From JAKLKS01 sp964370855 (GTDB lineage: Bacteria > Planctomycetota > JAJSAM01 > JAKLKS01), in NCBI GenBank assembly GCA_964370855.1, contig CAYJMF010000186.1, positions 1 through 6,477 on the forward strand: a stretch of 6,477 nucleotides of DNA. Reading direction: 5' to 3'. The notes below the pieces were generated by a model. The model saw only the letters and a program-made list of their open reading frames with translations, did not search any database and was not told the origin of the DNA. Positions within the stretch are counted from its first letter, which is position 1, and each line of letters opens with the position of its first letter. Made by a program: the position numbers and the translations under genes. Positions 1 through 6,420 of the stretch are shown piece by piece.

Positions 1-94
1 CCTCGAGGGGGGGGGCGTGGAATAACTTTATAACTTGAGAACGTCCCCGCCTCTCTTCGCCTCTCCCTGCCTTTTCCGCCGTATCTTCCCCACC
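1..94 (+). promoter_or_regulatory. Leader region upstream of glyQ, pyrimidine-rich, no Shine-Dalgarno
   Basis: No gene is visible here. Bases 7-15 are a run of nine G. Bases 20-40 are AT-rich and stand out against the GC-rich surroundings, so this is the natural place for the operon promoter. From about 41 to the glyQ ATG at 95 the plus strand is almost all C and T with hardly a purine. The bases just before the ATG (cttccccacc) contain no AGGAGG-like match. The leader is too short for a T-box riboswitch, and I see no T-box motif. A promoter further left, outside the window, cannot be excluded. Confidence 0.5.
29..34 (+). promoter_or_regulatory. Possible -10 element (TATAAC) for the glyQ operon
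   Basis: TATAAC differs from the sigma-70 consensus TATAAT at one position and lies in the only AT-rich patch before glyQ. A start of transcription near base 41 would give a leader of about 54 nt. No credible -35 box lies 16-18 bases upstream, because that stretch is the G run, so this is a weak call made mainly on position and composition. Confidence 0.3.
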
Positions 95-964
95 ATGGAC
101 TTCCAGACCCTCATCCTCGAGCTGCAGCGGTACTGGGCGGAGCAGGGGTGCGCCATCCTGCAGCCCCACGACCAGCCCATGGGGGCGGCCACCTTCGCGT
201 GGCCGACCTTCCTCAAGTGCCTCGGCCCCGCGCCCTGGCGCGCCGCCCACGCGCAGCCCTGCCGCCGCCCCACGGACGGGCGGTACGGGGACAACCCCTT
301 CCGATTCCAGCGCTACTACCAGTTCCAGGTCATCCTCAAGCCCGCCCCGGAGGACTCCCGGGAACTCTACCTCGGATCGCTCCGCCGCCTCGGCGTGGAC
401 CTCGCCCGGCGCGACATCCGCTTCGTGGAGGACGACTGGGAATCCCCCACCCTCGGCGCCACGGGGCTCGGCTGGGAGGTCTGGCTCGACGGCATGGAGG
501 TGACGCAGTACACCTACTTCCAGCGCATGGGGGGCCGCGACCTCGACACCGTCTGCCTCGAGCTCACCTACGGCCTGGAGCGCATCGCCATGGTGATCCA
601 GGGGAAGGACTCCGCCTTCGACCTCGAGTGGGTCCCCGGCGTCACCTGGGGGGAGGTCTCCCGCCGCAACGAGAGGGAGGCGAGCGCCTACAACTTCGAG
701 CACGCCGACGTGGAGGCGGTGCGGGCCTCCTACGAAGCCGCCGGGCGGGACTGCACGGCCCTGCTCGCGAAGGGCCTCGTCCTGCCCGCCCACGAGCGGC
801 TCCTCGACGCCTCCCACAACTTCAACCTCATGGACGCGCGCGGCGTCATCGGCGTCAACCAGCGGGCCGCCATGATCGGCGAGATCCGCAAGCTCGCCCG
901 GGCCTGCGCCGACGGGTGGCTCGCGTCGGAGGCCGCTCCCGCGGCGAAGGAGGGTGCGGCATGA
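95..964 (+). CDS. glyQ: Glycyl-tRNA synthetase alpha subunit
   Basis: The product is the catalytic class II subunit of the bacterial alpha2beta2 glycyl-tRNA synthetase. It activates glycine with ATP and charges tRNA-Gly in the cytoplasm, together with GlyS encoded 1.7 kb downstream. The 289-residue product is close to the family length (about 290-305). Family blocks seen in order are YWAEQGC (13-19), RRPTDGRYG (57-65), YYQFQVILKP (74-83), ELYLGSL, DIRFVEDDWESPTLGATGLGWEVWLDGMEVTQ in the middle, LTYGLERIAMVIQG, YNFEHADV, and the late LPAHERLLDASHNFNLMDARGVIGV block. ATG 95 is chosen because the family alignment begins there. The only upstream in-frame start is a TTG at 35, which would add 20 residues that do not look like the family. 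There is no Shine-Dalgarno site. Odd points: the normally conserved GAGT is GAAT (30-33), the block before it reads QPHDQPM, and PSRRPTD is PCRRPTD (C56). The stop overlaps the next start (ATGA). Confidence 0.97.
   Translation: MDFQTLILELQRYWAEQGCAILQPHDQPMGAATFAWPTFLKCLGPAPWRAAHAQPCRRPTDGRYGDNPFRFQRYYQFQVILKPAPEDSRELYLGSLRRLGVDLARRDIRFVEDDWESPTLGATGLGWEVWLDGMEVTQYTYFQRMGGRDLDTVCLELTYGLERIAMVIQGKDSAFDLEWVPGVTWGEVSRRNEREASAYNFEHADVEAVRASYEAAGRDCTALLAKGLVLPAHERLLDASHNFNLMDARGVIGVNQRAAMIGEIRKLARACADGWLASEAAPAAKEGAA
947..954 (+). promoter_or_regulatory. Shine-Dalgarno site for the TPR/HEAT gene
   Basis: AAGGAGGG lies inside the end of glyQ, with GGAGG seven bases before the ATG at 961. It is the strongest ribosome binding site in the window and fixes the start of the repeat protein. 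It also shows that this organism uses Shine-Dalgarno initiation, which makes its absence at glyQ notable. Confidence 0.8.
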
Positions 965-2625
965 GGACCTCCGCGATCCCCGTTCTCGCCCTCCTCCTCG
1001 CCCTCCTCCTGTCGTCGGCGGCGCGGGCGGCCGACGACCTCCCCGGGAGGATGCGGCGCCAGGACGCCCTGCTCGCCGCGGGCAAGGGGGAGGAGGCACT
1101 CGCCGAGGCCGAGGCCCTGGTGAAGGCCGACCCGCGGAACCCCGAGGCCCTCTACCTCCTCGGCCGGATGCTCGGGAACTCGGGCCGGGTGGAGGAGGCC
1201 CGCAGCCGCTTCGAGGGGGCCCTCGAGCTCGACATCAACTACGCCCCGGCCTGGCGGGGCCTCGCCCTCGTCCACATGAAGCGGGCCATGGGGATGGCGG
1301 AGGACGCCGAGGCCCTCCGGAAGGCATCCCCCGGCCCCGCGGCGGAGAAGGCGGCGGCGGAGGCGAAGGGGGCCTTCGACACCTCCGTCCGCGAGGCCCG
1401 CAAGGCCTTCGAACTCGACCCCGGCGAGGAATCCCGCGTGCTCCTCGTGCAGTGCCTCTACGAGTCCGGGGATCGCCCCGGCGCCTACCGGCTCCTCCAG
1501 GAGCAGATCTCGGCGAGGCCCGACGACCACGACCTGCGCGCCTTCTACGGGACCCTGCTGTTCCAGGAGCGCCTCTACCGCGAGGCGGAGAAGGAGTTCC
1601 GCCAGGTGCTGGCCGCGGCCCCGGACCACCTCCCCTCCCGCCACCTCCTGGTGCAGCTCCTCGTGAACACGGGGCGCCCCGGGGAGGCCGCGGACCAGTG
1701 CAGGGAGGCGGCGAAGCTCTTCCCCGCGGACCCCCGCTTCCTGCTCCTCCTCCGGGATCTCCTCGTGGACGGCGGGGACTACGGCGGCGCCGCCGCCGCC
1801 GTGGAGGGGATCCTCAAGCGGGTCGATGACCCGGAGAAGCGCGCCCTCCTCGATGAGGACCTCCGCAAGCTCCGCGCCGCCGCCGCCGACCCGCGGGAGC
1901 CCCCCGCGCCGGACGCCGAGGCGATCCTCAAGCAACTCGAATCCCCGGACGTCGTCCGCCGGCGCGAAGCCATGCGCACCCTCTGGGAGCAGGAGCTCAA
2001 CTTCCTCCCCGGCGCCGCCGTCAAGTGCGTCTCCGACCCCGACGAGACGGTGCGGCTCTACGCCGTCAGGCTCGTCTCCCGCTACGGGACGGAGCAGGCC
2101 GCGGGGCTCCTCGAGGTGATCCTCTTCCACCCGAAGGACCGCGACTCCTCGGCGCAGGTGAGGGCCCAGGCCGCCTCCGGGATCGGCGCCATCGGCGGGG
2201 CGGCGGCCCTCCCCGTCCTCTTCCGCGCCCTCGAGGAGCCGGAGCCGGAGATCCTCCGGAGCGCCCTCCTCGGCATCCGGGCGGTGACGGGGAAGTGCCT
2301 CGTGGACGACCCCTACGCCCCCCTGCCGGAGGCGGAGCGGGCCTCCGTCCGGGAGCGCTACCGGACGTGGTGGATGGAGTCGCCCACGGGGAAGCACTGG
2401 AGGCGCAAGAGCGCCGCCGCGGCGGGGGACTCGGGGATGCGGAGCCTCGTGCACTACGTCGTCCCCTGGGTGCTCGAGGACGACCCGGAGATCCGCGCCG
2501 CGGTCCTCGACGCCATGGCGCGCCTGCGGAAGGACCCCTCCTTCCGGGACCTCCCCACGGGGACGACGGCGGAGCGCGAGGCGGCGAGGGACGCGGCCTT
2601 CAAGGCCATGGCCGGGGAGCGCTGA
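961..2625 (+). CDS. Secreted TPR and HEAT repeat protein, function unknown
   Basis: I do not recognise a named family. The 554-residue product starts with a Sec-type signal peptide: R2, a leucine-rich core at about 6-17, and a probable cut after ARA (21-23). It should therefore act outside the cytoplasm, and no lipobox cysteine is seen. Residues about 27-292 form roughly seven TPR units, typified by PEALYLLGRMLGNSGRVEEA (61-80) and LYREAEKEFRQVLAAAPDH (205-223), with a charged Ala/Glu/Lys-rich insert at about 110-140. After an Ala/Pro linker (306-319), residues 320-445 and 490-525 form HEAT-like helical pairs such as SDPDETVRLYAVRLVSRYG (358-376). The HEAT part is broken by a 45-residue insert containing TGK...RTWWMESPTGKHW. 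No catalytic motif is visible, so a scaffold or protein-binding role is the inference. The start is set by a strong Shine-Dalgarno site and a 4-base overlap with glyQ. The stop overlaps the glyS start by one base (TGATG). Its position between the two synthetase genes is unusual. Confidence 0.85.
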   Translation: MRTSAIPVLALLLALLLSSAARAADDLPGRMRRQDALLAAGKGEEALAEAEALVKADPRNPEALYLLGRMLGNSGRVEEARSRFEGALELDINYAPAWRGLALVHMKRAMGMAEDAEALRKASPGPAAEKAAAEAKGAFDTSVREARKAFELDPGEESRVLLVQCLYESGDRPGAYRLLQEQISARPDDHDLRAFYGTLLFQERLYREAEKEFRQVLAAAPDHLPSRHLLVQLLVNTGRPGEAADQCREAAKLFPADPRFLLLLRDLLVDGGDYGGAAAAVEGILKRVDDPEKRALLDEDLRKLRAAAADPREPPAPDAEAILKQLESPDVVRRREAMRTLWEQELNFLPGAAVKCVSDPDETVRLYAVRLVSRYGTEQAAGLLEVILFHPKDRDSSAQVRAQAASGIGAIGGAAALPVLFRALEEPEPEILRSALLGIRAVTGKCLVDDPYAPLPEAERASVRERYRTWWMESPTGKHWRRKSAAAAGDSGMRSLVHYVVPWVLEDDPEIRAAVLDAMARLRKDPSFRDLPTGTTAEREAARDAAFKAMAGER

Positions 2626-4730
2626 TGGCGGACCTCCTGGTCGAGATCCGCTGCGAGGAACTGCCCGCACGGCGGGTGCGGGAGGCGGCGCGGGCGCTGC
2701 GGGACGGCCTCGGCGCGGCCCTGGAGGCGGCGGGGCTCCTCGCTCCGGGGGTCGCCGCGGGGCAGGCGATCCTCGGGACGCCCCGCCGGCTGGCCGCCTT
2801 CCTCCCCGGCGTCGCGGCCCGCCAGCCCGACGGCGAGGAGCGCCTCTGGGGGCCCCCCGCCGCCGCCGCCTTCGACGGGGAGGGGAAGCCCACGAAGGCG
2901 GGCCTCGGGTTCGCCCGCAACGCCGGCGTGCCCGTGGAGGGGCTGCTCCGCGGCGAGAAGATCCCGGGGAAGCCCCCGTACCTCTACGCCGACCGCAGGG
3001 TGCCGGGGCGGACCGCCGCGGAGGTCGTCGCCGCGGCCCTGCCCGGGGCGGTCGCCTCGCTCCCCTTCCGGCGGACCATGCGCTGGCCGCAATCCCCGGT
3101 CCCCTTCGCCCGGCCCGTGCGCGGCCTCATCGTCCTCCTCGGGGAGGAGGTCGTGCCCGTGGAGTTCGCGGGCCTCAGGGCCGGCCGCGTCACCCGGGGC
3201 CACGCCTTCCTCGCCCCGGGGGAGGTCGCGCTCCCCTCGGCGGACCTCGCCGCCTACCGCCGGCTCCTCTGCGCGGCGAAGGTGGTGGTGGACTTCGGGG
3301 AGCGCATCGCGCTGGTGCGGGAGGAGGTCCTCGCCCGCTGGGCGGAGTGCGGCGCCGACCCCGGCGCGGAGCCCTCCCCGGACCTCCTCGAGGAGGTCGC
3401 CGGGCTCGTGGAGTGGCCCTCGGCCCTCACCGGCGCCTTCGACGCCGCCTACCGGGACCTCCCCCAGGCGGTGCTCGTCACCTCCATGGCCCACCACCTC
3501 CGCTACTTCCCCGTGCCCGTGCCGGGGGGGGGCGTGGACCACCGCTTCGTCTCCGTCATGGACCGCGATGCGGAGAGCGCCGACGCCGTCCGCCCCGGCA
3601 ACGAGCGGGTCCTCCGGGCCCGCCTCTACGACGCCGACTTCTTCTTCCGCCGGGACCGGAGGCGCCGCCTCGAGGAGTTCCGCGCCGACGGCGCGGGCAC
3701 CGACTTCCACAGGGGGCTCGGCACTCTGCTCGACAAGTCGGAGCGGGTGCGGAAGGCGATTGTATCTCTGTCTCATACTGTGAGACTGTCCCCGGAGGAG
3801 GCGGCCCGGGCGGACCGCGCGGCGTTCCTCCTCAAGTGCGACCTCTCCACGGACGTCGTGAAGGAGTTCACGGAGCTCCAGGGCGTGGTGGGGGCGGACT
3901 ACGCCCGCCGCGACGGCGAGGAGGAGGACGCGGCGCTGGCCCTGGAGAGCCAGTACCTGCCCGCGGGGAACGCGCTGCTCACGGCGCTCTCCCGGAGCCC
4001 CGTCGTCGGGGTCCTCTGCATCGCCGACCGGGCGGACACGCTGGCGGCCTACTTCTCCGCGGGCGAGGAGCCGACGGGCTCCGCCGACCCCTTCGGGCTG
4101 CGCCGCGCGGCGCTCTCCCTCATCCAGGTCCTCGTGGCGACGCGGTGGCGGATCTCGCTGGACGAGGCCCTCGCCCCGGCGGCGGCGGCGTGGAGCCTGT
4201 CGCCGGAGACGCGGGGGCGGCTCGGCGCCTTCCTCTGGGCCCGCGTGGAGCAGCGGGCCCGGGACGACGGGTTCGGGGACTTCCTCGATGCCGTGGGGGT
4301 GCAGCCCCACCGGCCCCTGGCCGAGTACTGGGGGAGGCTCATGGCGCTCCAGGCCCTGTCCACGGGGGAGAGCTGGCGGGATCTCGTGGCCCTCGTGGAG
4401 CGGACGGGGAACATGGCGGAGAAGGCCGCGGGGGCCGCGCTCCCCTCCTCCTCCGATCCCCCGGAGATGCGCGCCGTGGCCGACGCCCTCGCCTCGGCGG
4501 ACGCCATGCTGCGGCCGGTCCGGGACGCCCGGGCCTTCGCCGACGGCTACCTCCGCCTCCTCGGCGAGCCCGTGAACCGGATGTTCGAGAAGGTCCTCGT
4601 GGACGACCCGGCTGAGCCCGCCCGGAGGACCGCCATCCGGGGGATGCTCCACGAGGTGCACGCCCTCTTCGCCGACCGGCTGGGGGACCTCCGCCGCCTC
4701 GGCTCCGGGGCGAAGCCGACGCGCCCATGA
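2625..4730 (+). CDS. glyS: Glycyl-tRNA synthetase beta subunit
   Basis: The product is the tRNA-binding subunit of the alpha2beta2 glycyl-tRNA synthetase, partner of GlyQ. Its 701 residues match the family length of about 690. Family landmarks in order: LLVEIRCEELPA (4-15), LGTPRRLA (50-57), the GKPTKAGLGFAR region (87-98), MRWPQSPVPFARPVRGLIVLLG (152-173), TRGHAFL (190-196), VEWPSALTGAF (262-272), LVTSMAHHLRYFPV (284-297), VRPGNERVLRARLYDADFFF (322-341), LGTLLDKSERVR (365-376), the HD-like region KCDLSTDVVKEFTELQGVVG (404-423), PTGSADPFGLRRAA (483-496), and a C-terminal DALR-type anticodon-binding domain ending NRMFEKVLVDD and LFADRLGDLRRL. The ATG overlaps the upstream stop by one base, with GGGGAG at 2614-2619 as a modest ribosome site. 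Residues 378-388 are encoded by an AT-rich block unlike the rest of the gene, although the reading frame and family length are kept. The end overlaps the next start (ATGA). Confidence 0.96.
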   Translation: MADLLVEIRCEELPARRVREAARALRDGLGAALEAAGLLAPGVAAGQAILGTPRRLAAFLPGVAARQPDGEERLWGPPAAAAFDGEGKPTKAGLGFARNAGVPVEGLLRGEKIPGKPPYLYADRRVPGRTAAEVVAAALPGAVASLPFRRTMRWPQSPVPFARPVRGLIVLLGEEVVPVEFAGLRAGRVTRGHAFLAPGEVALPSADLAAYRRLLCAAKVVVDFGERIALVREEVLARWAECGADPGAEPSPDLLEEVAGLVEWPSALTGAFDAAYRDLPQAVLVTSMAHHLRYFPVPVPGGGVDHRFVSVMDRDAESADAVRPGNERVLRARLYDADFFFRRDRRRRLEEFRADGAGTDFHRGLGTLLDKSERVRKAIVSLSHTVRLSPEEAARADRAAFLLKCDLSTDVVKEFTELQGVVGADYARRDGEEEDAALALESQYLPAGNALLTALSRSPVVGVLCIADRADTLAAYFSAGEEPTGSADPFGLRRAALSLIQVLVATRWRISLDEALAPAAAAWSLSPETRGRLGAFLWARVEQRARDDGFGDFLDAVGVQPHRPLAEYWGRLMALQALSTGESWRDLVALVERTGNMAEKAAGAALPSSSDPPEMRAVADALASADAMLRPVRDARAFADGYLRLLGEPVNRMFEKVLVDDPAEPARRTAIRGMLHEVHALFADRLGDLRRLGSGAKPTRP
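3759..3788 (+). other. AT-rich codon-atypical block inside glyS
   Basis: These ten codons (ATT GTA TCT CTG TCT CAT, then ACT GTG AGA CTG) are 12/30 G+C, and seven of ten end in A or T. Codons of that kind are rare in the rest of the operon. The block encodes GlyS residues 379-388, between the conserved ERVR (373-376) and LSPEE. The spacing between those two anchors looks normal for the family as I recall it, so it reads as a replaced stretch rather than an insertion. Confidence 0.75.
3770..3786. repeat. Perfect 6-bp inverted repeat within glyS
   Basis: GTCTCA (3770-3775) and TGAGAC (3781-3786) are perfect inverted arms around a 5-base spacer, TACTG. The next outer pair is a T-T mismatch (3769/3787) and is followed by one C-G pair (3768/3788). 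It lies wholly within the AT-rich block. It could form a small hairpin or serve as a dyad protein site, but no role can be assigned from sequence. Confidence 0.6.
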
Positions 4731-5449
4731 TCGACCTCCACCACCACTGCCTTCCCGGCGTGGACGACGGGCCGGAGACCCTGGAGGCGGCGGTGGCGCA
4801 GTGCCGCGAGGCATACGCCGACGGCATCCGCACGATCCTCGCGACGCCCCACCGGCGCCACCCGCAGTACGACGTCCCCCCGGAGGCCGCGCGGGCCGCC
4901 TGCGGAGCACTGCGCGCGGCGCTGGAGAGGGAGGGGATCCCCCTCGATCTCCGCCTCGGCCACGAGATCCACTACTCCTCGGACATCGTGGGGGGGCTGG
5001 CGGCGGGGGAGCTCCTCCCCATGGGGGAGGCGCCCCGCTGGTTCCTCTTCGAGCTGCCGGCCTCCCACGTGCCCGGCAACCTCGAGGCGATGATCTTCGA
5101 GATGCACCTCGCCGGCCGCTACCCGGTGCTCGCCCACCCGGAGCGCAACCGGGAGCTGGCCGACGACACGGCCCGGCTGGAGCGCATCCGCGGCCAGGGG
5201 GTGCCGGTGCAGGTGACGGCCATGTCCCTCACGGGGGACTTCGGCCGGTGGCCGCGGAAGGCCGCGGAGAAGTGGCTGAAGAAGGGGCTCGTGGACCTCC
5301 TCGCCACGGACGCCCACGACACGGCGAAGCGGCCGGCGCGGCTCGCGGATTCCGTGGACCGGGCGGCGAAGATCGTGGGGCGGGAGGAGGCGGAGCGGCT
5401 CGTCCTCGGGAACCCGGCCCGCATCCTCGCGGGGGAGGCGCTGCCGTGA
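4727..5449 (+). CDS. PHP-family protein-tyrosine phosphatase (CpsB/YwqE type)
   Basis: The 240-residue product fits the CpsB/CapC/YwqE family: metal-dependent PHP phosphatases that remove phosphate from tyrosine kinases controlling capsule or exopolysaccharide export. The metal-binding pattern looks complete: H5 and H7 in MIDLHHHCLPGVDDG (1-15), H42 in ATPH (39-42), E80 in GHE, E109 in FELP (108-111), H137 in AHPERN (136-141), and D195 and H197 in ATDAHD (193-198). The family block QxTAxSLTGxFG appears as QVTAMSLTGDFG (162-173). There is no signal peptide, so it is cytoplasmic. The start overlaps the glyS stop (ATGA) and has no good Shine-Dalgarno site, so translation probably depends on coupling. 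No BY-kinase lies in the window. The galE-like gene directly after it supports a polysaccharide role. Activity on another phosphoester substrate is possible, since PHP enzymes vary. The symbols cpsB and ywqE are not assigned because orthology cannot be shown. Confidence 0.88.
   Translation: MIDLHHHCLPGVDDGPETLEAAVAQCREAYADGIRTILATPHRRHPQYDVPPEAARAACGALRAALEREGIPLDLRLGHEIHYSSDIVGGLAAGELLPMGEAPRWFLFELPASHVPGNLEAMIFEMHLAGRYPVLAHPERNRELADDTARLERIRGQGVPVQVTAMSLTGDFGRWPRKAAEKWLKKGLVDLLATDAHDTAKRPARLADSVDRAAKIVGREEAERLVLGNPARILAGEALP
5434..5438 (+). promoter_or_regulatory. Shine-Dalgarno site that fixes the GTG start of the epimerase
   Basis: GGAGG, within a longer purine run at 5431-5438, lies seven bases before GTG 5446, inside the end of the phosphatase gene. 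It supports the GTG start over any in-frame start further upstream. Those would run deep into the phosphatase gene and add residues before the Rossmann motif that do not belong to the family. Confidence 0.7.
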
Positions 5450-6420
5450 GGGCGCGCGGGGCCCTCCTCGTGACCGGCGGCGCGGGGTACGTCGGCTCCT
5501 TCACGGTCCGCGCCCTCTTCGCGGCGGGGCGGGAGGTCGTGGTGCTGGACGACCTCTCCCGGGGCCACCGGGGCGCGGTGCCGAGGGGAGTGGAACTGGT
5601 CGTGGCCCGCATCCAGGACGGGGCGAGGGTGCGGAGGCTGCTGCGCGGGCGGCCCTTCGACGCGGTGCTCCACTTCGCCGCCAACGCCTACGTGGGGGAG
5701 TCCGTGGCGGACCCCTGGAGGTACTGGTCCAACAACGCCGCGGGGACGGCGGCGCTGCTCGACGCCGTGGTGGACTGCGGCGTGCCCGGCTTCGTCCTCT
5801 CCTCCACCTGCGCCGTCTACGGGGAGCCGCGGACGAAGCGGCTCCGCGAGGACCTGCCGCGGCGGCCCGTCAACCCCTACGGCCGGACGAAGGCGATGTG
5901 CGAGGAGATGCTGGAGGACCTCGCCTCCGTGGGGAAGGTGCGCTCCTTCCGCCTGCGCTACTTCAACGCCGCCGGCGCCGCCCCCGACGGGAGCCTGGGC
6001 GAGGACCACGAGCCCGAGACCCACCTCCTGCCCCTCGCCTTCCGCGCGGCGCTCCGCGGGGGGACCCTCACCGTCCACGGGGACGACTACCCGACCCCCG
6101 ACGGCACCTGCGTGCGGGACTACGTCCACGTGGAGGACCTCGCCGCGGCCCACGCCGCCGCCGTGGACGCGCTGGCGGCGGGGCATCCGGGGGGGGCCTT
6201 CAACCTCGGTACCGGGCGCGGGGCCTCGGTGCGGGAGGTCATCGCCGCGGTGGAGTCCGTGACGGGCCGGAGCATCCGTGTCCGCGTCGGCCCCCGCCGT
6301 CCCGGCGACCCCCCCTTCCTCGTCGCCGCCCCCGGCCGCGCCCGCGAGGTCCTCCGCTGGCAACCCCGCTACCGCACCCTCCCCTCCATCGCCGCCTCCG
6401 CCCTCAAGTGGCACCGGTGA
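5446..6420 (+). CDS. galE: UDP-glucose 4-epimerase-like NAD-dependent epimerase
   Basis: This is an extended short-chain dehydrogenase of the GalE group, expected to interconvert UDP-glucose and UDP-galactose (or the N-acetyl forms) with bound NAD in the cytoplasm. The 324-residue length is normal. Motifs: TGGAGYVGS Rossmann loop (10-18), LDDLSRGH (34-41), HFAANAYVGES (76-86), SSTCAVYGEP (119-128), catalytic Y145 and K149 in YGRTK, RYFNAAGA (171-178), DYPTPDGTCVRDYVHVEDLA (214-233) and NLGTGRG (253-259). The start is GTG, with GTGA overlapping the previous stop. Oddities: the usual GDxxD segment that contacts the NAD adenine reads ARIQD (54-58), so Arg replaces the Asp equivalent to E. coli D58. 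The position equivalent to E. coli Y299 is Leu (L292), as in many bacterial epimerases, so preference for plain or N-acetylated sugar is unclear. Lying after a CpsB-type phosphatase, it probably supplies a sugar for envelope polysaccharide. A related 4-epimerase with another nucleotide sugar cannot be ruled out. Confidence 0.93.
   Translation: MRARGALLVTGGAGYVGSFTVRALFAAGREVVVLDDLSRGHRGAVPRGVELVVARIQDGARVRRLLRGRPFDAVLHFAANAYVGESVADPWRYWSNNAAGTAALLDAVVDCGVPGFVLSSTCAVYGEPRTKRLREDLPRRPVNPYGRTKAMCEEMLEDLASVGKVRSFRLRYFNAAGAAPDGSLGEDHEPETHLLPLAFRAALRGGTLTVHGDDYPTPDGTCVRDYVHVEDLAAAHAAAVDALAAGHPGGAFNLGTGRGASVREVIAAVESVTGRSIRVRVGPRRPGDPPFLVAAPGRAREVLRWQPRYRTLPSIAASALKWHR

Noticed and set aside
17..26. 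GTGGAATAAC near the window start as a second DnaA box
   Set aside because: The extra base breaks the 9-mer consensus, and the best alignment matches only about five of nine positions.
1..94. T-box riboswitch controlling the glycyl-tRNA synthetase operon
   Set aside because: The leader is far too short, and no T-box sequence or antiterminator/terminator pair is visible.
954..1829. 291-codon plus-strand frame overlapping the TPR/HEAT gene
   Set aside because: Its product is Arg/Gly/Pro-rich without domain features. The other frame has a signal peptide and clear TPR units.
3524..3538. 15-base match (G9 followed by CGTGGA) between glyS and bases 7-21 at the window start
   Set aside because: It is mostly a G homopolymer, which is expected by chance in such GC-rich DNA. 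There is no flanking similarity.
3774..3779. CATACT as the -10 box of an internal promoter in glyS
   Set aside because: It is a 4 of 6 match, and the bases 17 upstream (GGAAGG) are nothing like a -35 box.
3768..3786. Resemblance of CTGTCTC...ATAC in the atypical glyS block to Tn5/IS4-type transposon ends
   Set aside because: Only about 7 contiguous bases match, no second end or target duplication is seen, and the reading frame and protein length are preserved.
730..4910. Very long minus-strand open frames (646 and 818 codons) opposite the TPR/HEAT gene and glyS
   Set aside because: They are antisense shadows of strong GC-ending codon bias. Their products are low-complexity Arg/Gly/Pro/Glu-rich with no recognisable motifs, while the plus strand encodes clear families.
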